Positions 12,068 through 22,393 of a DNA stretch of 64,000 nt are shown one piece after another. This stretch comes from Cryptomeria japonica (taxonomy: Eukaryota > Streptophyta > Pinopsida > Cupressales > Cupressaceae): the NCBI RefSeq assembly GCF_030272615.1, contig NC_081413.1:98521239-98585238 (forward strand), given 5' to 3'. Both the position numbers and the translations under genes were made by a program. Each line of letters begins with the position of its first letter. The first letter of the stretch is position 1. The notes beneath the pieces are model-generated. The model worked only from the letters and a program-made list of their open reading frames with translations. It ran no database searches and was not told the DNA's origin.

Positions 12068-12077
12068 TGGTATCAGA
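12068..12077 (+). promoter_or_regulatory. PBS of element C (initiator tRNA-Met type)
   Basis: TGGTATCAGA begins two bases after the LTR end. It matches the first ten bases complementary to the 3' end of plant initiator tRNA-Met (TGGTATCAGAGC). Confidence 0.8.
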
Positions 12078-12136
12078 TACTAGTCCTCTATTTTCAAAAG
12101 CCTAACAGCTTGAGGAAGATCTTGACACCAGTAAAG

Positions 12137-13270
12137 ATGGAAAATCTGATGAAGCAACTTGAAGCAGCTCTCTGAGACTATGATACAGAAAAATTGAAAA
12201 ATATCAAACTAGAAGATGATCTAAAAGCAGCTCAGGATATCATTCAGGCACTTCAAGAGAATCTTACTATTTCAAGAAATAAGAGAAGAGAACTTTGTGA
12301 AAAGATGCAAAATGAGAATGATGAAAAGGAATCACTTAATGATATGTTAAGTAAGTTGAAACTGGAGAACATAACTACAAAGAATGAGATGTAGGATATG
12401 ACTATGAGATTTTGTAAAGAGATTGAAGATAGGAAGAAGAATGAAGAAGAAATGACCAGAAGACTAAGTGATGTAGCAAATGAGAACACAAGACTTAGCT
12501 ATGAAAATGATTTATTAAAGACAGATTTGATGCACACTCAGAATGACTCCAATGAACTGATGAGACAGAAAGAAGTCTTAGAAAGAGAACTAGAAACTGC
12601 AAATCAACATAAAGAAAAATTCAAGAAAAGCTCAGAGGAACTTGGTAACTTACTGAAGAATCAAAAACCTAAAGGTGACACTTCTGGAATTGGCTTTGAA
12701 GTTGGTGAAAGCTCCGGTACTTCAAACACACAAGATCACAACAAACCGGTAAGGCAACCTAATGCTTATAAATTCAATGGAAAATGCTTTAACTGTAATA
12801 AGTATGGTCATAGAGAAAATGAATGTAGATCTAGAAATTATCAGAATATCAACACACCCACCAGTCAATGTTCAAAATGCAACAAAGTTGGTCACAACTC
12901 TGAAAATTGCAGAATGAATGTGAGATGTTATGTTTGTGGAAGATTTGGACATTTATCTAATCAATGGAGAACACAAACCGGTATAGGTTATGGGAAAGCT
13001 ATTTAGAAGAATAATGTGACTTGTTATGCATGTAACAAGATTGGGCATATTGCAAAATTCTGTAGAAGTAAAGGATCACTGACATACAACAAAAGTTCTA
13101 GCTTGAAAGGTAAAGAAAAAGTTGAAGAGGTTAAGCAAGAATTCTCAAAACAATGGATTAGAAAAGCTGATCTAAATATTGGGAATACTCCTCCACTGGT
13201 AGAACCAGTCAATGCTTCACTGGCAGGACAAAGTGATGCTCCACCGACAGGAAGTTCTTCATCAAATTGA
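12137..13270 (+). pseudogene. Element C ORF1: coiled-coil protein with four CCHC zinc knuckles
   Basis: One frame runs from ATG 12137 (MENLMKQLEAAL) to a TGA at 13268. It is about 378 codons with three internal stops (near 12173, 12392 and 13004) and no frameshift. The N-terminal half is a charged heptad-like coiled coil (KLEDDLKAAQDIIQALQEN and later). Four CX2CX4HX4C knuckles follow: CFNCNKYGHRENEC, CSKCNKVGHNSENC, CYVCGRFGHLSNQW (last Cys is Trp) and CYACNKIGHIAKFC. This looks like a nucleocapsid-type RNA-binding protein, but the usual copia Gag core domain is absent. A role in RNA packaging is inferred from the knuckles only. Confidence 0.75.
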
Positions 13271-13576
13271 AGAAAGTTTCCTTGAGGGTTTGGCGATCTA
13301 ATGACACATGTGCTATTATTCCCTTGGTTAGAGATGAGAAGTTGGAAATTACTTCATTACTGGCAGACAATGTTAAGTGAATACTTAACTGGCATGCATT
13401 TAATGTGGTAGATGGCAAATTAACAGTATAAATTTATGGTTTTGGCTCCATTTCATTTCATCGTGATTTCAAACATTCATAGAGCGTGAAATTTGCAGAG
13501 CTAAGGAACTTCAAGAAAAGAGGTGAAGCACTTCAAGCAATCAATCCATCCAAGACAGAAAAAGGTATTTATCATC
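13271..13576 (+). other. Spacer between ORF1 and ORF2 of element C
   Basis: About 300 bp with stops in all plus-strand frames. No motif is recognised. The ATG context ATCATCATGGC at 13577 starts ORF2. Confidence 0.5.
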
Positions 13577-16500
13577 ATGGCATCCAACTCTGCACTTGAA
13601 TATATAGCAAACCCTACTGTAGTCGAGGTCATAAAATGCCCTAGGCCCGTATTTCAATGAGTTCCTAAAGTAGCAAAGAAAGATGACAATATAGGTGCTT
13701 TCTCACAAATACCAAAAGGAGTTGTTTATGCTGAAGACCCCAGAATTTACATTCACTGCAACATAGAGGAATTGGGAGATGAAGAGATCAAAACTATGTA
13801 TAAAACTGTCATATGTGATAATTCCAGAAATGTGAAATCGGAACATAAAATCATTGAAACCCTAGGATTTACTGAAATCCTCTGCATTCCTGAATTTCCC
13901 AAGGATGTGATTAGGATAGTCTTAAGCAGGGTACATGGTGAATTTTTTTGGTTAGATAAAATTCACAAAATCACCAAGGAAGATGTGAAAGCTATCACAG
14001 GGTTACTGACCACCGATAAAAGGCTAGACAAAACTAAGAAGGTCTCCAATGACCTAGTTACTAAGCTAACCAGTGCTACATCTGATAAAAGGTCCCTAAG
14101 AGTCAATGATGTAACTGACATCAATGTAAGTTTTATCAGCATGCTATTAGGGTATAAGGCAACTCATGCAAACAAACTCAATTCAGTTTCAAGTTTATGC
14201 ATTAAAAGTGCTTATGACATGATCACAGATAATGCAAAAATTGATAAATGTGAGTGGTTGAAGGATGAGTTAATTGACAACCTAGGCAAGATTAAGAAGG
14301 ATAAGAAAGGAACTTTTAGGTTTGGAAATCTACTAGTATGTTTGATGCTACATATAACCAAACAAGTTCCCAGTATAGGTTACAAAGAACTTGGATTTGA
14401 TATACTGGTAGGTAAATAGCTAACAGAATTATTCAACAATATGGGAGAAGATAAGGAAAACAATATCCATGATTTCTTTCAAGCATTTAAGGCCAAAATG
14501 AAGAAGAGAATCAGATTATCACAAAAGATTGTTGACAAATATAAGGATGAAATATGTTTTGTAATAAAAAAGGATGAAATCTGGATGGAAGTAGTCACCC
14601 CAAGAACAATCTGGGTAATAGAGATGGGCTATGAGATAGATGATCACATAATTGAGACTTATGCTAAAGCACTTCTGGAAGCACCACACAAACCAAAGGA
14701 ATAAGTATTTGGTAGTGCTGAGACTATAGAAAAACAAATACAATCTAAGAAGAGAGTGAAAAAGGTTGAGGCAGTTGTGAGAAGAGGCTCTAGACAGGAA
14801 AAGGCTATTAAAGAAGATGTGTTAAAACAAATCGATATCACTAAGGATGAGCTAGGAACTCTATAGCCTAAGACTCATCTATCACCGGTAGGCACTTCTT
14901 CGGAGAGTGACATGCCTGTAGCTTTCAAAAGAGTTGTAAGGAAAAGAGATCCCTCACTAGCAATCACACCCTCACGTAGGAGGACAAGACAGAAACAACA
15001 AGCAGTGAGATCACCAGTTAAAAAGACTACACCAAAGAAGAAACTGACACCCAAGAAGAAGAAGAGAACAAAACAAAACCTAGCTCCTCTTGATATACTA
15101 TTGAATGAAATTATAGAGGAAGGGAAACTGAAGAATATAGAGAAATTGTATGACACTCTAACTGTAGATGAAAAAGAACAAGTAGAAAACAGTGTTATAT
15201 TGCATATGGACATGTATAAGAAATTTTTGATGGAAGTTGTAGATGAAGTACCAGATGAACTGTTCAAAAGATTGGAAGCAAGGAGACAAGCAGTAATATA
15301 ACTTGACAAGAAAATCAAGATAGAAAATCTACTTGCTGTGTACCCAGTGAACTCACCTAAAGAAATTGATGATTTAATTGCTGAAGCCAACCGGTCTATA
15401 TTCTCTACTGCACATCGACACATTGCATTAATGGTTGGAAGAGTCAATGAGGTGACTGAAGAAACAAAAAATGCATGGGATATGTTCTTAGTTGAAAAAG
15501 AAAAACAGGAAGAATACCGGAACCCCAAACCAATAAAGGTATATCAGAAAGAAAGAGACAAAGGAAAAGGAAAGGTTGGTGGACCTCCGAGTATTAAAGT
15601 AAAAGACAACTTACCCCCACCTTCTTTTACATTTCCGGTAACAACAACTACAGAAGATCAAGCAGTAGTTGAAAGTATGGATGAAGAGGATGTAATTCCT
15701 AATCCTGAAGTCTTATACACAGTAGATGTTGATACACAAAATATCAACATTGTGGTAGATAAAGATACAACTAGTAAGACTAAAATGGCTAGTGAGCCAC
15801 CGGTAGCTGAGCAAACTGTTAAAACACAGGAGAAACCGACAAATGACAAAGAACAATAGGCAGAGGCTCAGACTGAGATAGTGCAACAAGAAATGCAACA
15901 GAAACAGGAACAGGTTCATGAGGAAATAGTGTCACTGGCAACTAGAGAAGTACACAAACCATTGCTTAAAGAAATGCAAACACAAATAGACCTACCAGAG
16001 GTCACAACAAGCTTGGTTACTTCTTCCACTGGCGGAATTCAGAATGTTGGTTCCTCCTCAGCAGGCCACAAACCAACAAATGTAACTGAAGTACTTTTGG
16101 ATTCAATCAAAAGGATAACAGATTGTAGTTCACAGGCTTACAAAGCTATAGATGACATAATCCCAATTTTGAAGGTAATTGCTCCTAACTGTAATATAGA
16201 CAATAAATATTTTTTAGGACAACTTGATACTTTGTGTAAATATATCACAGAGAACATTGAGAAAATAAAGGAAGAGACATTGAAGGACAAAGTAGAAATT
16301 GAAAAGCAAAAATTCTTTGAAGATCAGATAAAGAAGTGTACTAGGTATTTTGACACACTTCTACCGGAACTATGTAACTTATTGAAAGAGTACAAAAGTC
16401 TATACAAAGACACCTGTAAGACAAGCTTTTTAATAGTAGACATAGATGAGAAAATAAGCAAGGTACAGGATGAAATCAATAAACTTGCTGATAATTTTGT

Positions 16501-16838
16501 TAACTCACCTGATACATTATCAGTTTTTGAGCAAAGGATAACAAATTTTGAGGAAGAGTTACTTAAATTAGAAAGAGAAAAAGGAGAGAATAGTGAATAA
16601 GGCAAAGCATCTAAGATTAAAACTGAGTCGAAGATTGGACTATCTAGCATCATTGCGGAAGGAAATATCTGAGGCATTGATACAAGGACACAAAACAGCG
16701 GCAGAGCATATGCATCACCTCACCGGTATAGCTAAAAGAACAGAGACAATAATAAGAGACAATAAAAAGTTTATGGAGAGTATAAACTTGATTTTGGCAG
16801 ATCTATTTCAAATTGTAACTACCCAGTTACAAGGTTGA
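13577..16838 (+). pseudogene. Element C ORF2: uncharacterised ~1,080-codon protein
   Basis: ATG at 13577 (MASNSALEYIANPTVVEVIK). The same frame continues to 16600 with premature stops near 13658 (TGA), 14417, 14702, 14863, 15299 and 15857, and no frameshift. A shifted frame carries the tail to 16838. The N-terminal part (13772-14700) looks globular, with HGEFFWLDKIHKITKEDVKA followed by ITGL. A very basic stretch lies near 14965-15075 (TPKKKLTPKKKKRTKQ), resembling a nuclear localisation signal. The last 300 residues are coiled-coil-like (EEELLKLEREKGENSE and after). No protease, integrase or RT motif is present. I do not recognise the family. The FxL...T.EDV..I.GL pattern loosely recalls the plant mobile domain, which is a guess. 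Confidence 0.65.
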
Positions 16839-17044
16839 AACTACAAACTCTACTGACATCTTGACAACCTTTATCATTGATGCCAAAGGGGCAGTAGTGG
16901 TAATGAGAAAATTCAAATTCAATATCACATGAATCATATGCTCAGGGGGAGCACACATTTTTGGTAACATTTTTGGACTTCACATTTTTGGATACACTTT
17001 TGAAATTTCTCATGAGTGTTGCCATCAATGCCAAAGGGGGAGAT
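16839..17044 (+). promoter_or_regulatory. 3' untranslated region and PPT of element C
   Basis: Three purine tracts occur: GCCAAAGGGGCAG (about 16881), CAGGGGGAG (about 16942) and the terminal GCCAAAGGGGGAGAT (to 17044), which abuts the 3' LTR start. The last is the likely PPT. Confidence 0.75.
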
Positions 17045-17277
17045 TGTTGGCATATGCATACTCCAATGAGACATTGTATGTGATTGAAGGTTTTGTCATT
17101 GATGGTAACCTTACAATCCTATGGCATCGGCAAGGCACTACACTGGCAAGGCATTACACCGGCAAGATAGTTCAATGACATCAACAGATCACACTCTACA
17201 CCAGCATAGAGAAAGGAAGCATACCGGCATAGAGGCCAATAGGATTTTTGTTATATTATATTTTGTTTATTATTGTA
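17045..17277 (+). repeat. Truncated 3' LTR of element C
   Basis: Matches 11259 to about 11498 of the 5' LTR with scattered differences, then stops at TTATTATTGTA. The next bases belong to B's 5' LTR. The TATA box and U5 end are missing. Confidence 0.88.
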
Positions 17278-18345
17278 GTTAAACCAATTAAGCATAAACA
17301 ATAATCAGAGAATAAATGCCATCCACATGACACCAAGATTTATACGTGGAAAACCCAGTAAAGGGAAAAACCACGATGAGAAGCCTACATACAGTCAGAT
17401 AATAATTTTGTAGTAAGTATGTGAATTACAATTGAGGGGCTTGCACTTGTAGGAAGACCAACAACCTAGAGCACACTACTCATCACAAAAGGAGTCTCAT
17501 TGACTACATATAAATCTAGACTATAATCTGAAGAAAGGAATGAAATACAAAGATAGTATCTCCTATGCCTAAGTACAGTCTCAGTTAAGCTCAATACCAT
17601 AGGACTAAATCCTCTTACATAAACCCAACTCGATCTCTAATGATCGACCAAATCCTCTTCCTGAATGATATTACATTATTCGCACATTACATTTGCATAT
17701 CCCATACCATGACCATGATCTACAATGAGATCTTACATCATATATATACAAACCGTCGACCATAAACAATCAGGTCGACCACCAGACAATAAACCAATTA
17801 CATAATTACAAAACATGTCATCCTTAGACCAAAGAAATAATATCCAACCCATAAGACATCTCAGAAACACATCGAGAGGTCCAATCCACATGTTACATTA
17901 AGTCACTCCACAACCTAGATCAATCAGGACCCAATATAGATCCACACGCTAAAGCAATTATCCCAATCCACCAAGTCTTGAACATGATCACCATCAGCAT
18001 TCTGAATCCATACGAGAAGTTGCACCAACACCACTTATGCATATCATCAAATATCTTCATCAAAGCTCTATCGGTGAAACCCTCATCGGAATCACAAACC
18101 AAGCGATAGCATCCGATCACTAGATCAAAACCAACTAACTGAATATGAACATGAGTAGCATCAATAAGCCAATTCCATAACTAAATCATACTGGAGCATA
18201 CCGGATCATGCCAGATCTAAACCAACCAGACTACACAACCTACTGGGACTAGAAGGGTGCCGGTAAAGCATCCAAAATAGCTAGTGTTGACATCAATGAC
18301 AAAACATCAATGCAACACATAATCAATTCCTCCAAATGGCCAACA
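17278..18345 (-). repeat. Truncated 5' LTR of element B
   Basis: Matches 5014-6093 (B's 3' LTR) and ends with CCAACA at 18345. The sense 3' end and the PBS are lost at the junction with C. Confidence 0.85.
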
Positions 18346-19026
18346 AGTTTTAAGACAATTACAGTCGTTGAATGATGATAACTCATCACCGCACATTGAT
18401 CTGATAAGCTGTCAAACCCTTAACACATTCTTCTAAACACTACACTGCTTTCCAAGAAATTCGCTCCTTGTTCGCGCCAAAAAACATCTTATCTCTTCAC
18501 ACGGAGTTTGACACATCATCATCAACTTGTGAACATGCAAATAATTACCGCCAAACCATAAAACATCACTGGTCAAATGATCTTGATACCGATTCTTAAA
18601 CTCTAGTTGAATATACAATAGTCAATTACAAACATGACTTACGATTCTCTAAACATGATGTGGTTCATGTCATAGACTCATTATAAGCACACATTCCAAA
18701 CCACAACACCTAACTCAACAAAGATCACAATCGCAACCATCTCCTTCTTTGTTCCTACTTACTGGTTCACTGTCACTTGGCAGTTTTGCTTTCCAACTCA
18801 ATTCATTTCAATCCATTACCGGTTAGACTTAACCAGTAGACTTAGATGACATACCAAGCATAAAAAAACATGGACAATTATGGTTACCATCAATGACAAC
18901 ACAAATAATTGATCATCAAGAATCATATCATAATTATATCATCACCAATAGTCCATCAATATATCATCACCAATAGTCCTTTACTGGTACACCATCATCT
19001 CCATCAATTATGCCAACATGCCAACA
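18346..19026 (-). repeat. D1 LTR, third fragment
   Basis: Matches 31573-32259 of the D LTR and ends with CCAACATGCCAACA at 19026, the sense start of the LTR. It completes the LTR interrupted by A, the solo LTR and B. Confidence 0.82.
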
Positions 19027-19499
19027 AGATTTTGGAGGGGATATTTTGAAAATCTTCTATAGAGAGAGAGAGAGAGAGAGATATTTAGAAACTAGAAGTT
19101 CTAGAAATATGGAAATTATCACAAGGGTTGTAAGGTAGCCAATTGAAAAGGCCATTAAGGTCAAGGATACACAAACTAAACAATAAAAGAAATAGTTATT
19201 AGAGGCACAAACACAACTAGTGTAGGTTAGAATATGAATTGGCATCATCAAAGAGACAAATGCTCACTAAGAAGGACATTAAAAAATATTGAAAAAATAA
19301 GAAAAGGACATCAATACTTTAGTTGCTCAAGAGAAAGCAAATATATTTTTCACAACTAAAGAAATTGGGCCCAATATGTGAACACCCAAGACTGTGATAT
19401 CACCAAGTTGTAGAATCAAATAGATAACTAAAAACAAGCCATGACTAGGATAATAGAGAAATAATGTCCTTGAGGCTAAGTAATAATTATAAAATTCAA
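19027..19499. repeat. Flanking sequence duplicated at 32260-32730
   Basis: Starts AGATTTTGGAGGGGATATTT and includes a GA microsatellite near 19062-19082. It then matches 32260-32730 along its length with scattered substitutions. It follows the D1 LTR exactly as 32260 follows the D LTR. No coding potential is seen. Confidence 0.8.
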
Positions 19500-19613
19500 C
19501 CTTCCAGCTATTGGACCTAATAATAATAATAGAGAAATAATATTTCACCTTCCAACTATTGGACCTAATAATAATAATAAAGAAATAATATTCCACCTTC
19601 TAGCTGTTGGACC
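19500..19613. repeat. 48-bp tandem repeat, about 2.4 copies
   Basis: Copies begin at 19500, 19548 and 19596 with CCTTCYARCTRTTGGACCTA, each followed by an AATAATAATAATARAGAAAT stretch. The array ends at the junction with the RT fragment of element D. Confidence 0.85.
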
Positions 19614-20431
19614 TACAAACCCATGAAATTTTTTATCTCACCTATCAGAGACATCTCAAACTCTTCTTTCATCTCATCTGCAAAATTCATACACATATCA
19701 TCATTTCCTCTAAATATGATGTCATCCACAAATACTTCTGCAATCAACATCTTGTCTCCTTCAATCTTCAAATAAATATTGTTGTTTTCACTAGTTCTTT
19801 GGAATCCTATCTTTATCAGATGTGCATGATGTCTTTCAAACCATTCCCTAGGTGTTTTCTTCAATCCATATAATGCCTTGTGTAGTTTGCATACCATATC
19901 CTTATCTTCTAACAATGCAAACCCATTCGGTTGTTCAATATACACCTCTTCTTCAAGAATGCCATTAAAAAATGTTGACTTAAAGTCCATTTGATAAACT
20001 TTGAAACCTTTAAAAGCTTCAAATGCAAGTAGCATTCTAACACCTTCAAGCCTAGCAACCGGTGCAAAGTTCTCTCCATAATCTTCACCTTCTTCTTGTG
20101 CATACCCTTTGCATACTAGTCTTGCTTTGTATCTAACAAATTATCCATCTTCATTCAACTTGTTTCCAAATACCCACTTTGTACCAATTACATTTTTATC
20201 ATCAAGTCTAGGAACAAGTGACCAAGTGTTGTTTTTCTCAATCTGATCAAGTTCTTCATTCATTGATTTTAACTAGTCACAATCCTTAAGAGCTTCTCTA
20301 ACTATCTTTGGTTCAACTGTAGAAATCAGACAATAGCTTTCTCTAATTTTTCTTCTAGTCTGCACTCCAACATTCTTGTCACCTATTATCTGGTCTTCAT
20401 AATGACTTAACCTTACATATCTAGGAATTAC
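19614..20431 (-). pseudogene. Copia RT fragment of element D
   Basis: Sense order: [10 protein letters not shown]...YGENFAPVARLEG-like sequence (20110-20040), then 20035-19614 with FKVYQMDFKSTFFNGILEEE, ALYGLKKTPREWFERHHAHL and the catalytic VFVDDIIFRGND (near 19725), ending SLIGEIKNFMGL. All sequence beyond that, including the connection and RNase H, is gone. There are stops at several places between 20036 and 20431. This domain would synthesise cDNA in an intact element. Confidence 0.87.
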
Positions 20432-21122
20432 CTATTCTAGTGCAATAAACTCTTCTTGTTCTTCATCTTCTTCATCTTCTACTGGTTGAACTTCTTCCAC
20501 TACACTATTCTTCTCAACATCTTTCTGCACTTCCAGTTCAATAAACACAAGTTTTTGTTCATCATTTGTTGGATCAGATTTATTGGTATCATCAATTTTA
20601 TCAAGAAATTTATCAACTTTAACATTCACACTCTCCACAATCTTCTTTGTCCTTTTTTTGTAACACTTGAAAGCTTTTCTCTTGGTGGAGTAGCCAAGGA
20701 ATGTACCTTCATCACTCTTAGCATCAAATTTACCAGTATAATCATCTCTTTTTATGAAACATTTGCTGCCAAAAACTTTGAAGTAACTAACATTAGGAGT
20801 TTTACCATACCATAGCTCATAAGGTATTTTATCATTATCTTTCTTCACCAGTACCCGGTTCAATGTGTAAACAACAGTGATGATTGCTTCTCTCCAAAAC
20901 ATCTTTGGTACATCTCCCTGTATCAACATAGTCCTAGTTGCTTCAACAATGGTTATGTTTCTCCTTTCTGCAATTCCATTTTGTTGTCATGTCCTTGGAG
21001 TAGATAACTGCCTCTTTATTTCATTTTCATCACAATATCTTACAAACTCATCTGATGTAAACTCTCCGCCCTGATCAGATTTCAAGCACTTAAGATTCTT
21101 ACCAGTTTCCTATTCTACTAAG
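20432..21122 (-). pseudogene. Copia integrase C-terminal half of element D
   Basis: Includes [15 protein letters not shown] (about 21090-21050), with the second catalytic Asp. It then has QNGIAERRN-like sequence near 20980 and an open 165-residue stretch with [40 protein letters not shown] and a C-terminal acidic region rich in Glu and Asp. G interrupts it at 21122. The upstream half lies at 28928 and above. Confidence 0.86.
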
Positions 21123-22371
21123 TGTAGCGTCCTAAAATTGCGACACTTGCAATTTTGACTGCATTTCGGTCTTCATGATGGTGACGCAACACGCAACCTA
21201 AATGGAGACCCCAAAACTCGCTCACGACACTGAAAACTGCATTTTTCAAGCACCCTGGCCTGAACCTCCTTGCACCCTGATGTCCCGGGAGGTGGGACCA
21301 GAGCGCCCAGCGCCCTGGTCCCTCAGGACCAGGGCGCCCATCACCCTGGTCCTCCAGGACCATGGCGCCCAGCGCCCTGGTCCCTGGGTCCTATTTTGGG
21401 CCCGGTTTCCTAAGTGATATCGGGTCTTTTTGATTGCAATTTGGAAATATACTTCCCTGGTCGGCCTAAGGTCGGGAAAATCAGTCTATCAGCCCTAATT
21501 GACAAGTATATAAATGACATTTTCCTCTTTCATTCGATATGATGGAAAAGGCGTGGAAACTATACTCAAGCATTCAAGCATTCAAGCAATTGATCATTTC
21601 AAGTCTCCATTCAAGGCTAAGTGTTGCATTCAAGTCAAGGATTCAACCATTGAAGAGGAGATCACTTATTACATGCTACATACTACAACATACAACATCT
21701 AAACCTTCGCACATAAGGATACAAACATCCTTAGAACAAGGTATTAGTACTTGTTTTACATTACAGTCATTTACATTTACAGCTCTTGCTCATTTCTTGG
21801 TTAATTCCAAAACCGGGGTTTGACCTAAAGGCAAACCCCTAATCCCTAACCCCCCAATCATCTTCGCTTTTCTGTGTGTAGGTTGCAGGTACGCGGCTGA
21901 GATTGAAGATCTGGAATCCTTGTGCAGAGACGAACAGATCCCCCTTCGTTTCACGGATTTTTCGGAGGACCGTGGCGCCGGGCGCCATCGTCCCAACAAC
22001 TTTTGCCCAAATTTGCAGGACAGCGTCGTATCGACATTTTACTGCTAATTCCAGGTCTGCAGCTTCATCCTATAACCCGAACTCAGTTTATAAGCGAATC
22101 TTTATGACTTTCTATGCATCCTTAGCTTAATTTCCTTAATCAACATTCTTTACAAAAGAGGGTAGCCGTGCTTTCCGAACCCTTGAAACTCATTTAGCAT
22201 CCAATCTTGCATTGCGTGGGATTGGATCTCATGGGTTTCAACCCCTCTTTTGAATGTAAAGTCTTCCCCCTAAGTGAAAACCCATCGAATCCTAGCGAAC
22301 CTCCCTTCTCTCTCCTCGAAGTTAGAAGAGGGGAGACCAACTAGGGTTCGACCGCGATTTTCCGCTTTACA
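21123..22371 (+). repeat. 5' LTR of element G (1249 bp)
   Basis: Starts TGTAGCGTCC and ends GCTTTACA, directly before the PBS. It holds a GC-rich GGACC/GCGCC block near 21290-21395 and a TATA box at 21507-21514. Confidence 0.95.
21507..21514 (+). promoter_or_regulatory. TATA box in element G 5' LTR
   Basis: TATATAAA, conserved in the 3' LTR at 28063-28070. It is the likely start of the U3-driven transcript. Confidence 0.6.
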
Positions 22372-22374
22372 TTT

Positions 22375-22393
22375 TGGTGAACCCGACGTGAAC
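22375..22393 (+). promoter_or_regulatory. PBS of element G, tRNA-Trp type
   Basis: TGGTGAACCCGACGTGAAC starts three bases after the LTR. It agrees with the complement of the plant tRNA-Trp 3' end as I recall it, at all but the last base. The usual tRNA-Met PBS is not present. Confidence 0.65.

Larger units (their letters stand above)
11259..17277 (+). mobile_element. Element C: non-autonomous LTR retrotransposon with two unusual ORFs
   Basis: Structure: 5' LTR (11259-12065), PBS TGGTATCAGA (12068), ORF1 (12137-13270), ORF2 (13577-16600 plus a frameshifted tail to 16838), PPT (about 17030-17043) and a truncated 3' LTR (17045-17277). There is no protease, integrase or reverse transcriptase anywhere inside. 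LTR ends, PBS and PPT are of the copia style seen in B, D, E and F, so a copia element probably mobilised it in trans. It is inserted in B's protease region; GTAAT precedes it, but the matching target repeat was lost with the 3' LTR end. Confidence 0.85.
4870..18345 (-). mobile_element. Element B: decayed Ty1/copia hosting two further insertions
   Basis: Sense runs from 18345 down to about 4870. Parts are: 5' LTR remnant (18345-17278), protease/INT/RT/RH (11258-8168), PPT (about 6106-6094) and 3' LTR (6093 to about 4870). A solo LTR (6207-7808) and element C (11259-17277) lie inside it. Gag, the PBS and part of the 5' LTR are missing where C's 3' LTR meets B's 5' LTR. The outer junction splits the D1 LTR: 18346 continues as AGTTTTAAGAC, matching 31573 onward. 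The left boundary is uncertain by about 20 bp; a short AGTT match flanks both sides. Confidence 0.8.

Noticed and set aside
14875-15528. 217-codon Ser/Phe-rich frame on the minus strand
   Set aside because: Antisense of the Lys/Glu-rich ORF2 of element C. It has no conserved motif, and the plus frame is supported by continuity from 13577 to 16600.
21118-21363. GC-rich frame with Pro/Gly-rich translation
   Set aside because: It lies in the GC-rich repeat block of the G LTR. It is not conserved as coding and is shortened by the 62-bp difference in the other LTR.
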